A DNA stretch of 36,555 bases from Sphingomonadales bacterium. GTDB lineage: Bacteria > Pseudomonadota > Alphaproteobacteria > Sphingomonadales > Sphingomonadaceae. The first letter of the stretch is position 1; every line of letters begins with the position of its first letter. The notes under the pieces are model-generated. The model did not search any database, was not told the DNA's origin, and was given only the letters and a program-made list of their open reading frames with translations. The stretch is taken from assembly GCA_018971065.1 (NCBI GenBank), contig JAGWVC010000033.1:1-36555 (forward strand), read 5' to 3'. The position numbers were made by a program, and so were the translations under genes. This document shows, piece after piece, positions 23,481-31,973 of the stretch.

Positions 23481-24983
23481 ATGCAGCACATCAAGCGTAT
23501 CCTCATCGCCGGCGGCGGCTCGGCGGGGTGGATGACGGCGGCGCTGCTCGCCCGCCTGTTCCAGGGCCTTTACGAGGTCGTGCTGGTCGAATCCGAGGAG
23601 ATCGGCATCATCGGCGTCGGCGAGGCGACGATCCCCGCCATCAAGAAGTACATCGAACTGCTCGGCCTCGACGAGAACGAGTTCATGGTGCGCACCCAGG
23701 CCAGCTTCAAGCTGGGCATCCAGTTCAACAACTGGTCGCACCCCGGCTCATCCTATGTCCACGGCTTCGGCGTCATCGGCCAGGACTGGGAATGGCTGCG
23801 CTGCCACCAGTACTGGCTGCGCCTCAACCAGCTTGGTCGCGCCGATGATTTCGCCCGCTATTCGATCAACACCGCCGCCGTGGCGCACAACAGGTTCATG
23901 CGCGCCCAGCCCGACATGGCCGACAGCCCGATCGGCCACATCGGCCATGCCTTCCATTTCGATGCCGCCCTGTTCGCGCAGTTCCTCTCCGGCTACGCGC
24001 AGGATCGCGGCGTGCGCCGGCGCGAAGGCAGGATCGGCGCGGTCAACCTGCGTAGCACCGACGGTTTCGTCGAATCGATCACGATGGCGGACGGCGAAGT
24101 CATCCCCGCCGATTTCTTCGTCGATTGCACCGGCCTGCGCGGCCTGATCATCGAACAGGCACTGCACACCGGGTACGAGAACTGGCAGCACTGGCTGCCG
24201 TGTGATCGCGCCGTTGCCGTCCCGTGCGAACGGTCGGAAAATTTCACGCCCTACACCAAATCCACCGCGCACGGCGCCGGCTGGCAATGGCGCATTCCGC
24301 TGCAACACCGCACCGGCAACGGCCACGTCTATTCCAGCCAGTACATCGACGATGCCGAGGCGGAGCGCGTGCTGCTCGCCAACCTCGACGGCGAACAGCG
24401 CGCCGATCCGTTCCGGGTGCAATACACCACCGGCAGGCGCAAGCAGTTCTGGAACAGGAACTGCGTCGCGGTCGGCCTGGCCAGCGGCTTCCTCGAACCG
24501 CTCGAATCCACCTCGATCCACCTGATCCAGTCGGCGGTGATCCGGCTGGTGCGGCTGCTGCCCGATGCCGGCTTCAACCCCGCCAACATCGCCGAATACA
24601 ACCGCCAGACCACCTTCGAATACGAACGCATCCGCGATTTCATCATCCTCCACTACAAGGCCACCCAGCGCGACGACACGCCGTTCTGGAACTATTGCCG
24701 CACCATGTCGGTGCCCGAGACGCTGCAACGCAAGATCGACCTGTGGATGGCCAACGGCCGCATCTTCCGTGAGGATGAGGAACTGTTCGCCGAGGAATCG
24801 TGGATTCAGGTGCTGATCGGGCAGGGCCTGATCCCGCATGGCCACGATCCGCTGGTGGCGATCAAGAGCGACGCGCAGATCGCCCAGTTCCTGGGGAACA
24901 TTGCGGCGGTCATCGAAAAGTGCGTCGCGGTCATGCCCGGCCACGCCGAATACGTCGCCAAAGTCTGCCCGGCCGCGGCGTGA
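23481..24983 (+). CDS. Flavin-dependent tryptophan-halogenase-family enzyme
   Basis: The 500-residue protein has the FAD-binding GGGSAGWMTA (11-20), the catalytic lysine Lys77 in ASFKLGIQF (PrnA Lys79), and the family hallmark WQWRIP (268-273), which keeps reduced flavin from acting as a monooxygenase. FLEPLESTS (337-345) gives Glu342, matching PrnA Glu346, but the next glycine that helps bind halide in PrnA is Ser345 here. Such enzymes halogenate aromatic rings using FADH2 and O2. The gene lies within a glucan-use operon between GH3 and GH30 genes, not in a secondary-metabolite cluster. No flavin reductase is near. Related halogenases beside TonB receptors are known, and their natural substrates are unresolved. 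Its stop overlaps the GH30 start. Confidence 0.92.
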   Translation: MQHIKRILIAGGGSAGWMTAALLARLFQGLYEVVLVESEEIGIIGVGEATIPAIKKYIELLGLDENEFMVRTQASFKLGIQFNNWSHPGSSYVHGFGVIGQDWEWLRCHQYWLRLNQLGRADDFARYSINTAAVAHNRFMRAQPDMADSPIGHIGHAFHFDAALFAQFLSGYAQDRGVRRREGRIGAVNLRSTDGFVESITMADGEVIPADFFVDCTGLRGLIIEQALHTGYENWQHWLPCDRAVAVPCERSENFTPYTKSTAHGAGWQWRIPLQHRTGNGHVYSSQYIDDAEAERVLLANLDGEQRADPFRVQYTTGRRKQFWNRNCVAVGLASGFLEPLESTSIHLIQSAVIRLVRLLPDAGFNPANIAEYNRQTTFEYERIRDFIILHYKATQRDDTPFWNYCRTMSVPETLQRKIDLWMANGRIFREDEELFAEESWIQVLIGQGLIPHGHDPLVAIKSDAQIAQFLGNIAAVIEKCVAVMPGHAEYVAKVCPAAA

Positions 24984-26377
24984 TCGTCGCCCGTCTCACG
25001 CTGGCCTTGTCCGCGCTGCTCGCGCTCTCGGCCCCCGCCACTGCGCAGGTTTCCCAATGGTCCACCAGCACCGATAGCACGCGCAAGCTTACCCCCATGC
25101 CGCGCCTGCCGCTGCGGCCGATGCGGGCAGGGCAGGGCACGGTGACGCTTCATCCCCGCCAGCGGCTCCAACGCATGGTCGGCTTCGGCGCGGCGATGAC
25201 CGACGCTTCGGCGGAAGTGATCCAGCACCTCCCCGCCGCCGCCCGCGCTGCCCTGCTCGACGACCTGTTCCGCTCCGATGGCGAAAACCTGTCGTTCCTG
25301 CGCCTGCCGATCGGCGCCTCCGATTTCTCGCGCGATGCCTATAGCCTCGACGATATGCCCGCCGGGCAGTCGGACCCCCGCCTCACCCATTTCTCGATGG
25401 CCCGCGCCGCGTCGCAGATCGCCGCCACCCGCGCCGCCCGCGCCCGCAACCCGCATCTGGTGCTGATGGCCAGCCCGTGGAGCGCGCCGGCCTGGATGAA
25501 AACCACCGGCAGCCTCATCAAGGGCAGCCTCGCGCCAGACCGCTACCCCGCTTACGCCGCCTACTTCGGTCGCTATCTCACCGCGATGAAGCAGGCCGGC
25601 CTCCCTGTCGCCTACGTGTCGGTCCAGAACGAACCCCATTTCGAACCCGCCGATTATCCCGGAATGCGGTTCGATCCCGCCGCCCGCGCCGCCTTCATCG
25701 GCCGTCACCTCGGCCCGCTGCTGGCCCGCCGGCACCCCGGCACCAGAATACTCGACTGGGACCACAACTGGAACGAGCCCGCCAGCCCGCTTGCGGTGCT
25801 GGCAGACCCGGTGGCCCGCGCCCACGTCAGCGGCGTCGCCTGGCACTGCTATGCCGGCGATGTCGTCGCGCAGGCGCCGGTCAGCGCGGCTTATCCCGGC
25901 AAGGACGCGTTCGTCACCGAATGCTCGGGCGGGGAATGGATGCCGGGCTGGGGCAAGCCGCTGGGCTGGATGATCGACAACCTGATGATCGGCGCCACCC
26001 GCAACGGATCGCGCGGCACCCTGCTATGGAACCTCGCGCTCGATCAGAACCACGGCCCGCACAGTGGCGGCTGCCGCGATTGCCGGGGCATCGTCACCGT
26101 CGACAGCGGAACCGGCGCGATCACCCGCAATGTCGAATACTATGTGCTCGGCCACGCCGCCCGCTTCGTGAGGCCCGGCGCCCGCCGCATCGCCAGTGAC
26201 GAGACCGGCGCCATCCGCAACGTCGCCTGGCGCAATCCCGATGGCACGCTGGTCCTGCTGGCGCACAACACCGGCGCCACGCCCGAAAACCTGCGTGTGC
26301 AGGCCGGTCGCACCGGCTTCGTTGCCGAACTTCCCGCAGGCGAAGTCGCCACTTTCGTCTGGCGATCCCGCCGCTAA
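24980..26377 (+). CDS. GH30 family glycosidase (beta-1,6-glucanase or glucosylceramidase-like)
   Basis: The 465-residue protein begins with a signal peptide (ALSALLALSAPATA) and a (beta/alpha)8 barrel plus C-terminal beta-domain. VGFGAAMTDASAE and MASPWSAPAWMKTTGSL are GH30 motifs; Glu218 in VQNEPHFE is the acid/base and Glu314 in VTECSGGEW the nucleophile. GH30 subfamilies cleave beta-1,6-glucan, glucosylceramide or xylan; the neighbours (GH3 and a hexose transporter) favour a beta-glucan. The GTG at 24980 overlaps the halogenase stop as GTGA, showing translational coupling. The exact linkage is not proven. Confidence 0.9.
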   Translation: MIVARLTLALSALLALSAPATAQVSQWSTSTDSTRKLTPMPRLPLRPMRAGQGTVTLHPRQRLQRMVGFGAAMTDASAEVIQHLPAAARAALLDDLFRSDGENLSFLRLPIGASDFSRDAYSLDDMPAGQSDPRLTHFSMARAASQIAATRAARARNPHLVLMASPWSAPAWMKTTGSLIKGSLAPDRYPAYAAYFGRYLTAMKQAGLPVAYVSVQNEPHFEPADYPGMRFDPAARAAFIGRHLGPLLARRHPGTRILDWDHNWNEPASPLAVLADPVARAHVSGVAWHCYAGDVVAQAPVSAAYPGKDAFVTECSGGEWMPGWGKPLGWMIDNLMIGATRNGSRGTLLWNLALDQNHGPHSGGCRDCRGIVTVDSGTGAITRNVEYYVLGHAARFVRPGARRIASDETGAIRNVAWRNPDGTLVLLAHNTGATPENLRVQAGRTGFVAELPAGEVATFVWRSRR

Positions 26378-26410
26378 CCGGCCAAGGCGCGCGCGGGGAG
26401 AGATTCGGCC

Positions 26411-27670
26411 ATGACGGCATTTCGCAAACTCGGCATTACCTGGGCGTTCGTCTCGGTGACGACGCTGTTCTTCGCCTGGGGGTTCATCACCTCCAACAAC
26501 GATCCGCTGATCGTCGCGCTGCGGGCGGTGTTCAGCCTCAACTATACCGAGGCGCTGGCCACCCAGCTCGTGTTCTTCCTCGCCTATGGCCTGATGTCGC
26601 TGCCCGCCGCATCGCTGGGCAACCGGCTCGGCCCGGTCAACACCATCGCCGCCGCGCTGGCGGTGATGATCGCGGGATGCCTGCTGGTGCGCGTCAGCGT
26701 CGCGCTGGACAGCTATGCCCCGATCCTGATGGCGCTGTTCGTGCTGGCCATCGGCATCACCACGCTGCAGGTGGCCGCCAACCCGCTGGTTGCGGCGCTG
26801 GGGCCGCAATCCTCCAGCCACTTCCGGCTGACTTTCGCGCAGACCTTCAACTCGCTCGGCGTCGTCGTCGGCGTCCACTTCGGCAGCTCGGTCATGCTGG
26901 GCGACAAGGTCATCAACAACGGCCACGGCGCCATAACCGATCCGCAGCAGCGCGCCGAAGCGCTGGCGGCGGTCAATCACGCCTTCACGATCATGGCGGC
27001 ATTGCTGGCGGTGCTGCTGCTGTTCGTCGTGCTCCAGCGCCGCCGTATCGGTACGGCGGCGGCGGGCATCGGCCCCACCCCGCAGGCCTCGGCGCTCGAT
27101 GCGCTGCGCTCGCGCTGGGCGATCTCGGGCGCGCTCGCCATCGGCCTCTACGTCGGCGCCGAAGTGTCGATCGGTTCGATCATGATCAACTTCCTCAACC
27201 AGCCGCAGGTCATGGCCCTGCCGTTCGAGGACGGCGGCCGCCTGCTCGCCAACATGTACTGGATGGGCGCGCTGGCCGGCCGCTTCATCGGCAGCTTCCT
27301 GCTCACCCGCATCGCCGCGCCGCGCCTGCTCACCGTCTGCGCCTGCGCGGCGGCGGTGCTGTGCGGCACCGTCGTGCTGGCGCACGGCCCGATGGCCGGC
27401 TGGGCGGCGTTGTCGGTCGGCCTGTTCAACTCGATCATGTTCCCCACCATCTTCACGATCACGCTGGAACGCTCGGGCGTTTCGCAAAGCTCCACGTCGG
27501 GCTTCCTGTGCCTCGCCATCGTCGGCGGCGCGCTGCTGCCGATGCTGGTGGGTCGGCTGGCCGATACCGTCGGCATCAGCACCGGCTTCGTCGTGCCGAT
27601 GCTGGCCTACCTCTACATCGTCAGCTTCGCGTGGCGGGCCATCGCGGCGCCGGTGTTCAAGGGTAATTGA
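26411..27670 (+). CDS. MFS sugar transporter, FucP/GluP type
   Basis: The 419-residue protein has twelve predicted membrane helices and the FucP/GluP signatures FFAWGFITSNNDPLI near residue 20 and a central loop around residues 210-235. This branch of the major facilitator superfamily is a proton- or sodium-driven symporter of fucose, glucose or galactose in the inner membrane. As the last gene of the operon it would carry the glucose released in the periplasm by GH3 and GH30. GGGGAGAG lies before the ATG. Its last 14 bases overlap the end of the convergent nagE gene. Confidence 0.92.
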   Translation: MTAFRKLGITWAFVSVTTLFFAWGFITSNNDPLIVALRAVFSLNYTEALATQLVFFLAYGLMSLPAASLGNRLGPVNTIAAALAVMIAGCLLVRVSVALDSYAPILMALFVLAIGITTLQVAANPLVAALGPQSSSHFRLTFAQTFNSLGVVVGVHFGSSVMLGDKVINNGHGAITDPQQRAEALAAVNHAFTIMAALLAVLLLFVVLQRRRIGTAAAGIGPTPQASALDALRSRWAISGALAIGLYVGAEVSIGSIMINFLNQPQVMALPFEDGGRLLANMYWMGALAGRFIGSFLLTRIAAPRLLTVCACAAAVLCGTVVLAHGPMAGWAALSVGLFNSIMFPTIFTITLERSGVSQSSTSGFLCLAIVGGALLPMLVGRLADTVGISTGFVVPMLAYLYIVSFAWRAIAAPVFKGN

Positions 27671-29354
27671 CGATCAGGTGGACGCGTCCGCCAGCGGTGA
27701 ACGCCGAAGCCAGCACCCCCGCCGCCTCCAGCCCCGCCGCGTCCAGCAAGGCCGGGTCCGCCAGTTCGGCGACGATGCGGGTGCCGTGCCCTGCCACCGC
27801 GCGCAGATTCGCGGCCCCACCCAGCGCCGCCGCCTGTGCCGCCGACAGCGCCACCGGCGCAGCCGGCTCCGCCACCGCGTCGCCGCGCATCATGCCGATC
27901 TCCCCCGCGATCCGGTCGGCATCCGGCCCGACGATCACCTGCAACGTCCCCGCCGCCGGCCACACGATGCCGCGCGCGCCCAGCCGCTTCAGCGCCGCCT
28001 CGTCCACACCCGCCCGCTCGCGCACCTGCAACCGCAGCCGCGTGGTGCAGGCCCCCAGCGTCACGATGTTGCCACGGCCGCCCAGCGCCGCCAGCCACGC
28101 CGCGCCCTCCGACCCGGCGGCCACGCGCTCCTCCGCCACCTCGTCGCGCGCCTCGCGCCCCGGCGTGGCGATGTCGAACCGCACGATCGCCCAGCGGAAC
28201 CCCGTGTAATAGACCGCCGCAAACCCCAGCCCCACCGGCAGCAGCCGCCACGGATGCGTCGCCAGCCCGAAATTGATCACATAGTCGAACAGCCCGGCCG
28301 AGAACGAGAACCCCAGCTTCACGTCCAGCCAGGCCAGGATCACGAACGCCAGCCCGGTCAGCACCATGTGCAGCGCATAAAGCGCCGGCGCCAGGAACAT
28401 GAAGCTGAACTCCACCGGCTCGGTCACCCCGGTCAGGAACGAGGTCAGCGCCTGCGACAGCAGCATCCCGCCCACTTCCTTGCGCCGCTCGGGCCGGGCG
28501 GTGGAATACATCGCGAGGCACGCCGCAGGCAGGCCGAACATCATCACCGGAAAGAACCCGGCCATGAACGCCCCCGCCGCCGGGTCGCCCGCGAAGAACC
28601 GCCGCAGGTCGCCGGTGGCGCCGTGCCAGTCGCCCAGAATGAACCACACCACGTTGTTCAGGATGTGGTGCAGCCCGGTCACGATCAGCAGCCGGTTCAA
28701 CGCGCCATAGAGGAATAGCCCGGCCATCCCGCCTTGCGCCACGCCGTTCGACAGGCCGGTGATGCCGGCGTGCAGCGCGGCATAGCCATTGCCCAGCAGG
28801 CCCGCGAACACCACGCCGAACAGCCCCATCACGATCGGCACGAACCGCCGCCCGCCGAAGAACGCCAGATACTCGGGCAGGCGGATGGCGTGGAACCGGT
28901 TGTAGCTCCACCCCGCCATGACCCCGCAGATGATCCCCACCGGCACCGCCAGATCGTGGATCGCCTTGTGGCGGAACCCGGCGCTTGCCAGTGCAGCCAG
29001 TTCCGGCGCCAACCCGCGCACCGTCGCGCCCGGCACCTGCACCAGCGCCGCCGCACCCTCGGTCGCCACCACGAAGCCGATCACCCCGGCCAGCCCCGCC
29101 GCGCCGTGGTTCTCGCGCGCGAAGCCGATGGCCACGCCGATCGCGAACAGCAGCCCCAGATTGTCGAACACCGCGTTGCCCGCCGTCGCCAGGAAACCCA
29201 GCTTCACCAACGGCAGCAGCGCCGCCACCGGGTCGGCAATGTCCGGCTGGCCCAGCCGCAACAGCAATCCCGCAATCGGCAGCACCGCGATCGGCAGCAT
29301 CAGCGAACGGCCCAGCCCCTGAAACGAGGCGGTCACTCCGGCCAGACGGCTCAT
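27657..29354 (-). CDS. nagE: PTS N-acetylglucosamine transporter, EIICB with extra EIIB-like domain
   Basis: The 565-residue inner-membrane protein would import and phosphorylate GlcNAc. The EIIC domain (to about residue 390) has the glucose/GlcNAc family signature with GLHHILNN, and EIIB follows with the phospho-cysteine Cys436 in LGACTTRLR. Behind it lies a second EIIB-like segment (about 505-565, AALGGAANLRAVAGHGTRIV) where the cysteine position holds His523; this domain cannot carry the usual thiophosphate. The start at 29354 overlaps the stop of the EIIA-HPr-EI gene as ATGA, so both are made together. The specificity for GlcNAc rests on the nagQ, nagB and nagA neighbours; glucose-type relatives cannot be excluded from sequence alone. 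Confidence 0.9.
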   Translation of the reverse strand: MSRLAGVTASFQGLGRSLMLPIAVLPIAGLLLRLGQPDIADPVAALLPLVKLGFLATAGNAVFDNLGLLFAIGVAIGFARENHGAAGLAGVIGFVVATEGAAALVQVPGATVRGLAPELAALASAGFRHKAIHDLAVPVGIICGVMAGWSYNRFHAIRLPEYLAFFGGRRFVPIVMGLFGVVFAGLLGNGYAALHAGITGLSNGVAQGGMAGLFLYGALNRLLIVTGLHHILNNVVWFILGDWHGATGDLRRFFAGDPAAGAFMAGFFPVMMFGLPAACLAMYSTARPERRKEVGGMLLSQALTSFLTGVTEPVEFSFMFLAPALYALHMVLTGLAFVILAWLDVKLGFSFSAGLFDYVINFGLATHPWRLLPVGLGFAAVYYTGFRWAIVRFDIATPGREARDEVAEERVAAGSEGAAWLAALGGRGNIVTLGACTTRLRLQVRERAGVDEAALKRLGARGIVWPAAGTLQVIVGPDADRIAGEIGMMRGDAVAEPAAPVALSAAQAAALGGAANLRAVAGHGTRIVAELADPALLDAAGLEAAGVLASAFTAGGRVHLIVNYP

Positions 29355-31831
29355 TGTCCCTTCTCCCCCAACAGGGCACGCACGTCGGCGGCAGTCGCCA
29401 ATTCCATCGCGCGCCGCGCCAGCGCCGCGCCGTCCGCGCGATCCACCCCGCGCACCGCCTGCTTGATCGCGGGCACCAGCCCCGGCGGCACCGACAGCCT
29501 GCCCACACCCAGCCCGATCAACACCGGCACCGCCAGCGTATCCGCCGCCAACCCGCCGCACACCGAAACCGGACACCCCGCCGCCTTCCCCGCCGCGCAC
29601 ACCGCCGCAATCGCGCGCAACACCGCCGGGTGCAGCGGATCGGCCGCCGCCGCCAGCGCCTCGTTCGTCCGATCCATCGCCAGCACATACTGGGTCAGGT
29701 CATTGGTGCCGATCGACAGGAAATCCGCCTCGCGGGCCAACTGGTCGGCCAGCAGCACGGCGGCGGGCGTCTCCACCATCATCCCCAGCTTGACGGCCAG
29801 CGGCGTGCCCAGCGCCGCCGCTGCCGCTTCCGCCGCTGCGCGAACCTGCCGCCACTCGCCCCGATCGGCCACCATCGGCACCATCACCTCCACGGTAGCC
29901 CCTTCCGCTGCCCGCAGTGCCGCGCGCAACTGCGTCGCCAGCAACGCCGGCCAGGCCAGGCTTACCCGCACCCCGCGCACCCCCAGCGCCGGGTTGGCTT
30001 CGTCTCCCAGCGACAGAAACCGCGCCGGCTTGTCCCCGCCGATGTCCAGCGTGCGGATCGTCACGGGCCGTCCGTCCAGCGCGGCGATCACCGCGCGATA
30101 GGCGGCCACCTGCTCGTCCTCGCCCGGCGCCGCGTCGCGATCCAGAAACAGGAACTCGGTGCGCAACAGCCCGCAGCCATCGGCGCCATTGGCAAAAGCC
30201 GCCTCGGCATCCGCCACCCCGCCCAGATTGGCCATGACCGCAATCGCCGTCCCGTCGCGTGTCACCGCCGGGGCCTGCGCTGCTTCCCGCGCCTGCCGGT
30301 CCGCCGCCGCCCGTTCCCCGATTCGCGCCCGCGCATCACCCAGGGACGCATGATCGGGATCGACCGCCAGCGTCCCCGCGCCCGCATCCAGCAGCAGCAC
30401 CGCGCCTTCCGCCACCGCTTCCAGCCCCGCACCCAGCCCGGTCAGCAACGGCAGGCCCAGCCCGGCGGCGATGATGGCGACGTGCGCCGTCGGGCTGGAC
30501 CCGGCCAGCGCCACGCCCACCACGCCATGCCCGGCATAGTGCGCCAGTTCCGACGGCAGCAGGTCATGTGCCAGCACCACCGCGCCCGATGGCGGCACCG
30601 GCAACGCCGCCGCCCCACCCGCCAGCCCGGCCAGCACCCGCCCGCTGACATCGCGCAAGTCCGCCTGCCGCTCGGCCAGCCAGCCACCGGCAGCGGCAAA
30701 GCCTTCGCCCACCGCCCGCGCCGCGTCGGCCCAGGCATGGCCCGCCGAAGCGCCATCCGCCAGCGCCGCTTCCGCCCGCGCCCGCAGCTCCGGGTCCAGC
30801 AGCAGCTCGCGATGCGCGGCGAACACCTCGCCCGCCGTGCCGCCGGTGGACGCCAATGCTGCCAACGCCTGGGCCAGTGCCTCGGCCAGCCGCGCCCGCT
30901 CCACCGCCACGCCGTCGCCCCGCTCGGGAAACGCAAACGCCTGCGCCCGATGCCGAAACCCGGGGCCGATCGCCACGCCCGGTGATCCGCACAGTCCGGC
31001 CAACACCCCCGGCGCCGCACTTGCCGCCACCGCCGCCACACCGCGCCGCTCGCCGCTCTCCGCAAAATCGCCTGCCAGCAGCGCCAGCAGCCGCGACAGC
31101 GCGCCATCGGCACCCGCACCCGAAACCGAAACCGTCGCCCGGTCGCCAAACCCCAGACCCAGCCGCATCAGCGCCACCACGCTGGTCACATCGGCCTCGC
31201 GCTCGCCCGCCGCCAGCGTCCCCGCCAGCCCGGCCTCGCGCGCCAGCCGCGCCAGCGCCGCCGCCGGGCGGGCGTGAACGCCATGCGTCAGGCCGATCGT
31301 CACCTCGGCCGACCGACGCTCGCCCAGCGCCCCGTCCGCAACCGACGCCACGCCAACCCGCACCGCATACAGCGCATCGCCGGCGGCAATCGCCCCCGCC
31401 TCGGCCAGCATCGTCAGCGCCGCGCCGTCAGGCGCCACCACCACCACAGGCGAAACCAGGCTTTTCCCCGCCGCCGCCACCGCATCCAGATCGCAATCCA
31501 GCAGCGCATCGCCGGCCGCCACCACATCGCCCTCGCGCACGCGCGGCACGAACCCGCGCCCGCCCAGCGCCACCGTGTCGATGCCGACATGCACCATCAC
31601 CTCGATGCCGCAATCGTGCCGGATCACCACGGCATGGTGCGATGCATTGAACGTCACCACCCGCCCGCCGATCGGCGCGGCCACGGTGGACGACAGCGGA
31701 TCGATCGCCACACCCGGCCCTACCAACTCTTGCGAAAACGCGGCGTCGGGCGTCGCCACCAGCGGCCACAGCCAGCCCGACATCGGCGAAACGACCGTCA
31801 ACGCGGCAGACTCGCCACCCGCATCCGCCAT
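29351..31831 (-). CDS. Fused PTS protein: EIIA-HPr-enzyme I
   Basis: The 826-residue cytosolic protein joins three phosphotransfer modules. EIIA of glucose type (about 1-160) has His65/His66 and active His81 in VMVHVGIDTV; HPr (about 175-258) has His186 in THGVHARPA; enzyme I (about 280-826) has His450 in GSSPTAHVAI, LLRTEFLFLDR, SIGTNDLTQYVLAMDR and Cys758 in SVCGGLA. It takes phosphate from PEP and passes it through to NagE, so the operon needs no general PTS. The start at 31831 is chosen by GGGAGG before it; upstream codons lie in the operator region. Such fusions are known for GlcNAc systems of proteobacteria. Confidence 0.95.
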   Translation of the reverse strand: MADAGGESAALTVVSPMSGWLWPLVATPDAAFSQELVGPGVAIDPLSSTVAAPIGGRVVTFNASHHAVVIRHDCGIEVMVHVGIDTVALGGRGFVPRVREGDVVAAGDALLDCDLDAVAAAGKSLVSPVVVVAPDGAALTMLAEAGAIAAGDALYAVRVGVASVADGALGERRSAEVTIGLTHGVHARPAAALARLAREAGLAGTLAAGEREADVTSVVALMRLGLGFGDRATVSVSGAGADGALSRLLALLAGDFAESGERRGVAAVAASAAPGVLAGLCGSPGVAIGPGFRHRAQAFAFPERGDGVAVERARLAEALAQALAALASTGGTAGEVFAAHRELLLDPELRARAEAALADGASAGHAWADAARAVGEGFAAAGGWLAERQADLRDVSGRVLAGLAGGAAALPVPPSGAVVLAHDLLPSELAHYAGHGVVGVALAGSSPTAHVAIIAAGLGLPLLTGLGAGLEAVAEGAVLLLDAGAGTLAVDPDHASLGDARARIGERAAADRQAREAAQAPAVTRDGTAIAVMANLGGVADAEAAFANGADGCGLLRTEFLFLDRDAAPGEDEQVAAYRAVIAALDGRPVTIRTLDIGGDKPARFLSLGDEANPALGVRGVRVSLAWPALLATQLRAALRAAEGATVEVMVPMVADRGEWRQVRAAAEAAAAALGTPLAVKLGMMVETPAAVLLADQLAREADFLSIGTNDLTQYVLAMDRTNEALAAAADPLHPAVLRAIAAVCAAGKAAGCPVSVCGGLAADTLAVPVLIGLGVGRLSVPPGLVPAIKQAVRGVDRADGAALARRAMELATAADVRALLGEKGQ

Positions 31832-31891
31832 TGCCGTTCCTCCCCGCCGTTTCCCGAACCGGCAATATGGACAGGATCGGATGAAAAGGAA

Positions 31892-31907
31892 ATACCAATT
31901 AAATACC
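31892..31907 (-). promoter_or_regulatory. Candidate nag regulator site, direct repeat
   Basis: On the minus strand GGTAT occurs twice 11 bases apart (31892-31896 and 31903-31907), in the AT-rich spacer between the PTS operon and the GntR gene. The same arrangement occurs before the second TonB receptor at 34916-34929. GGTAT half-sites suit NagQ-type GntR regulators. It could control both divergent promoters. A TTACAG/TAAATC pair at 31910-31937 is a possible promoter for the GntR gene. Confidence 0.6.
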
Positions 31908-31973
31908 ATTTACAGACCAGCTCCGGCTCGCTAAATCCGCCGCGCACGCAGCGACAGGGCAGGGGGCACCAGG

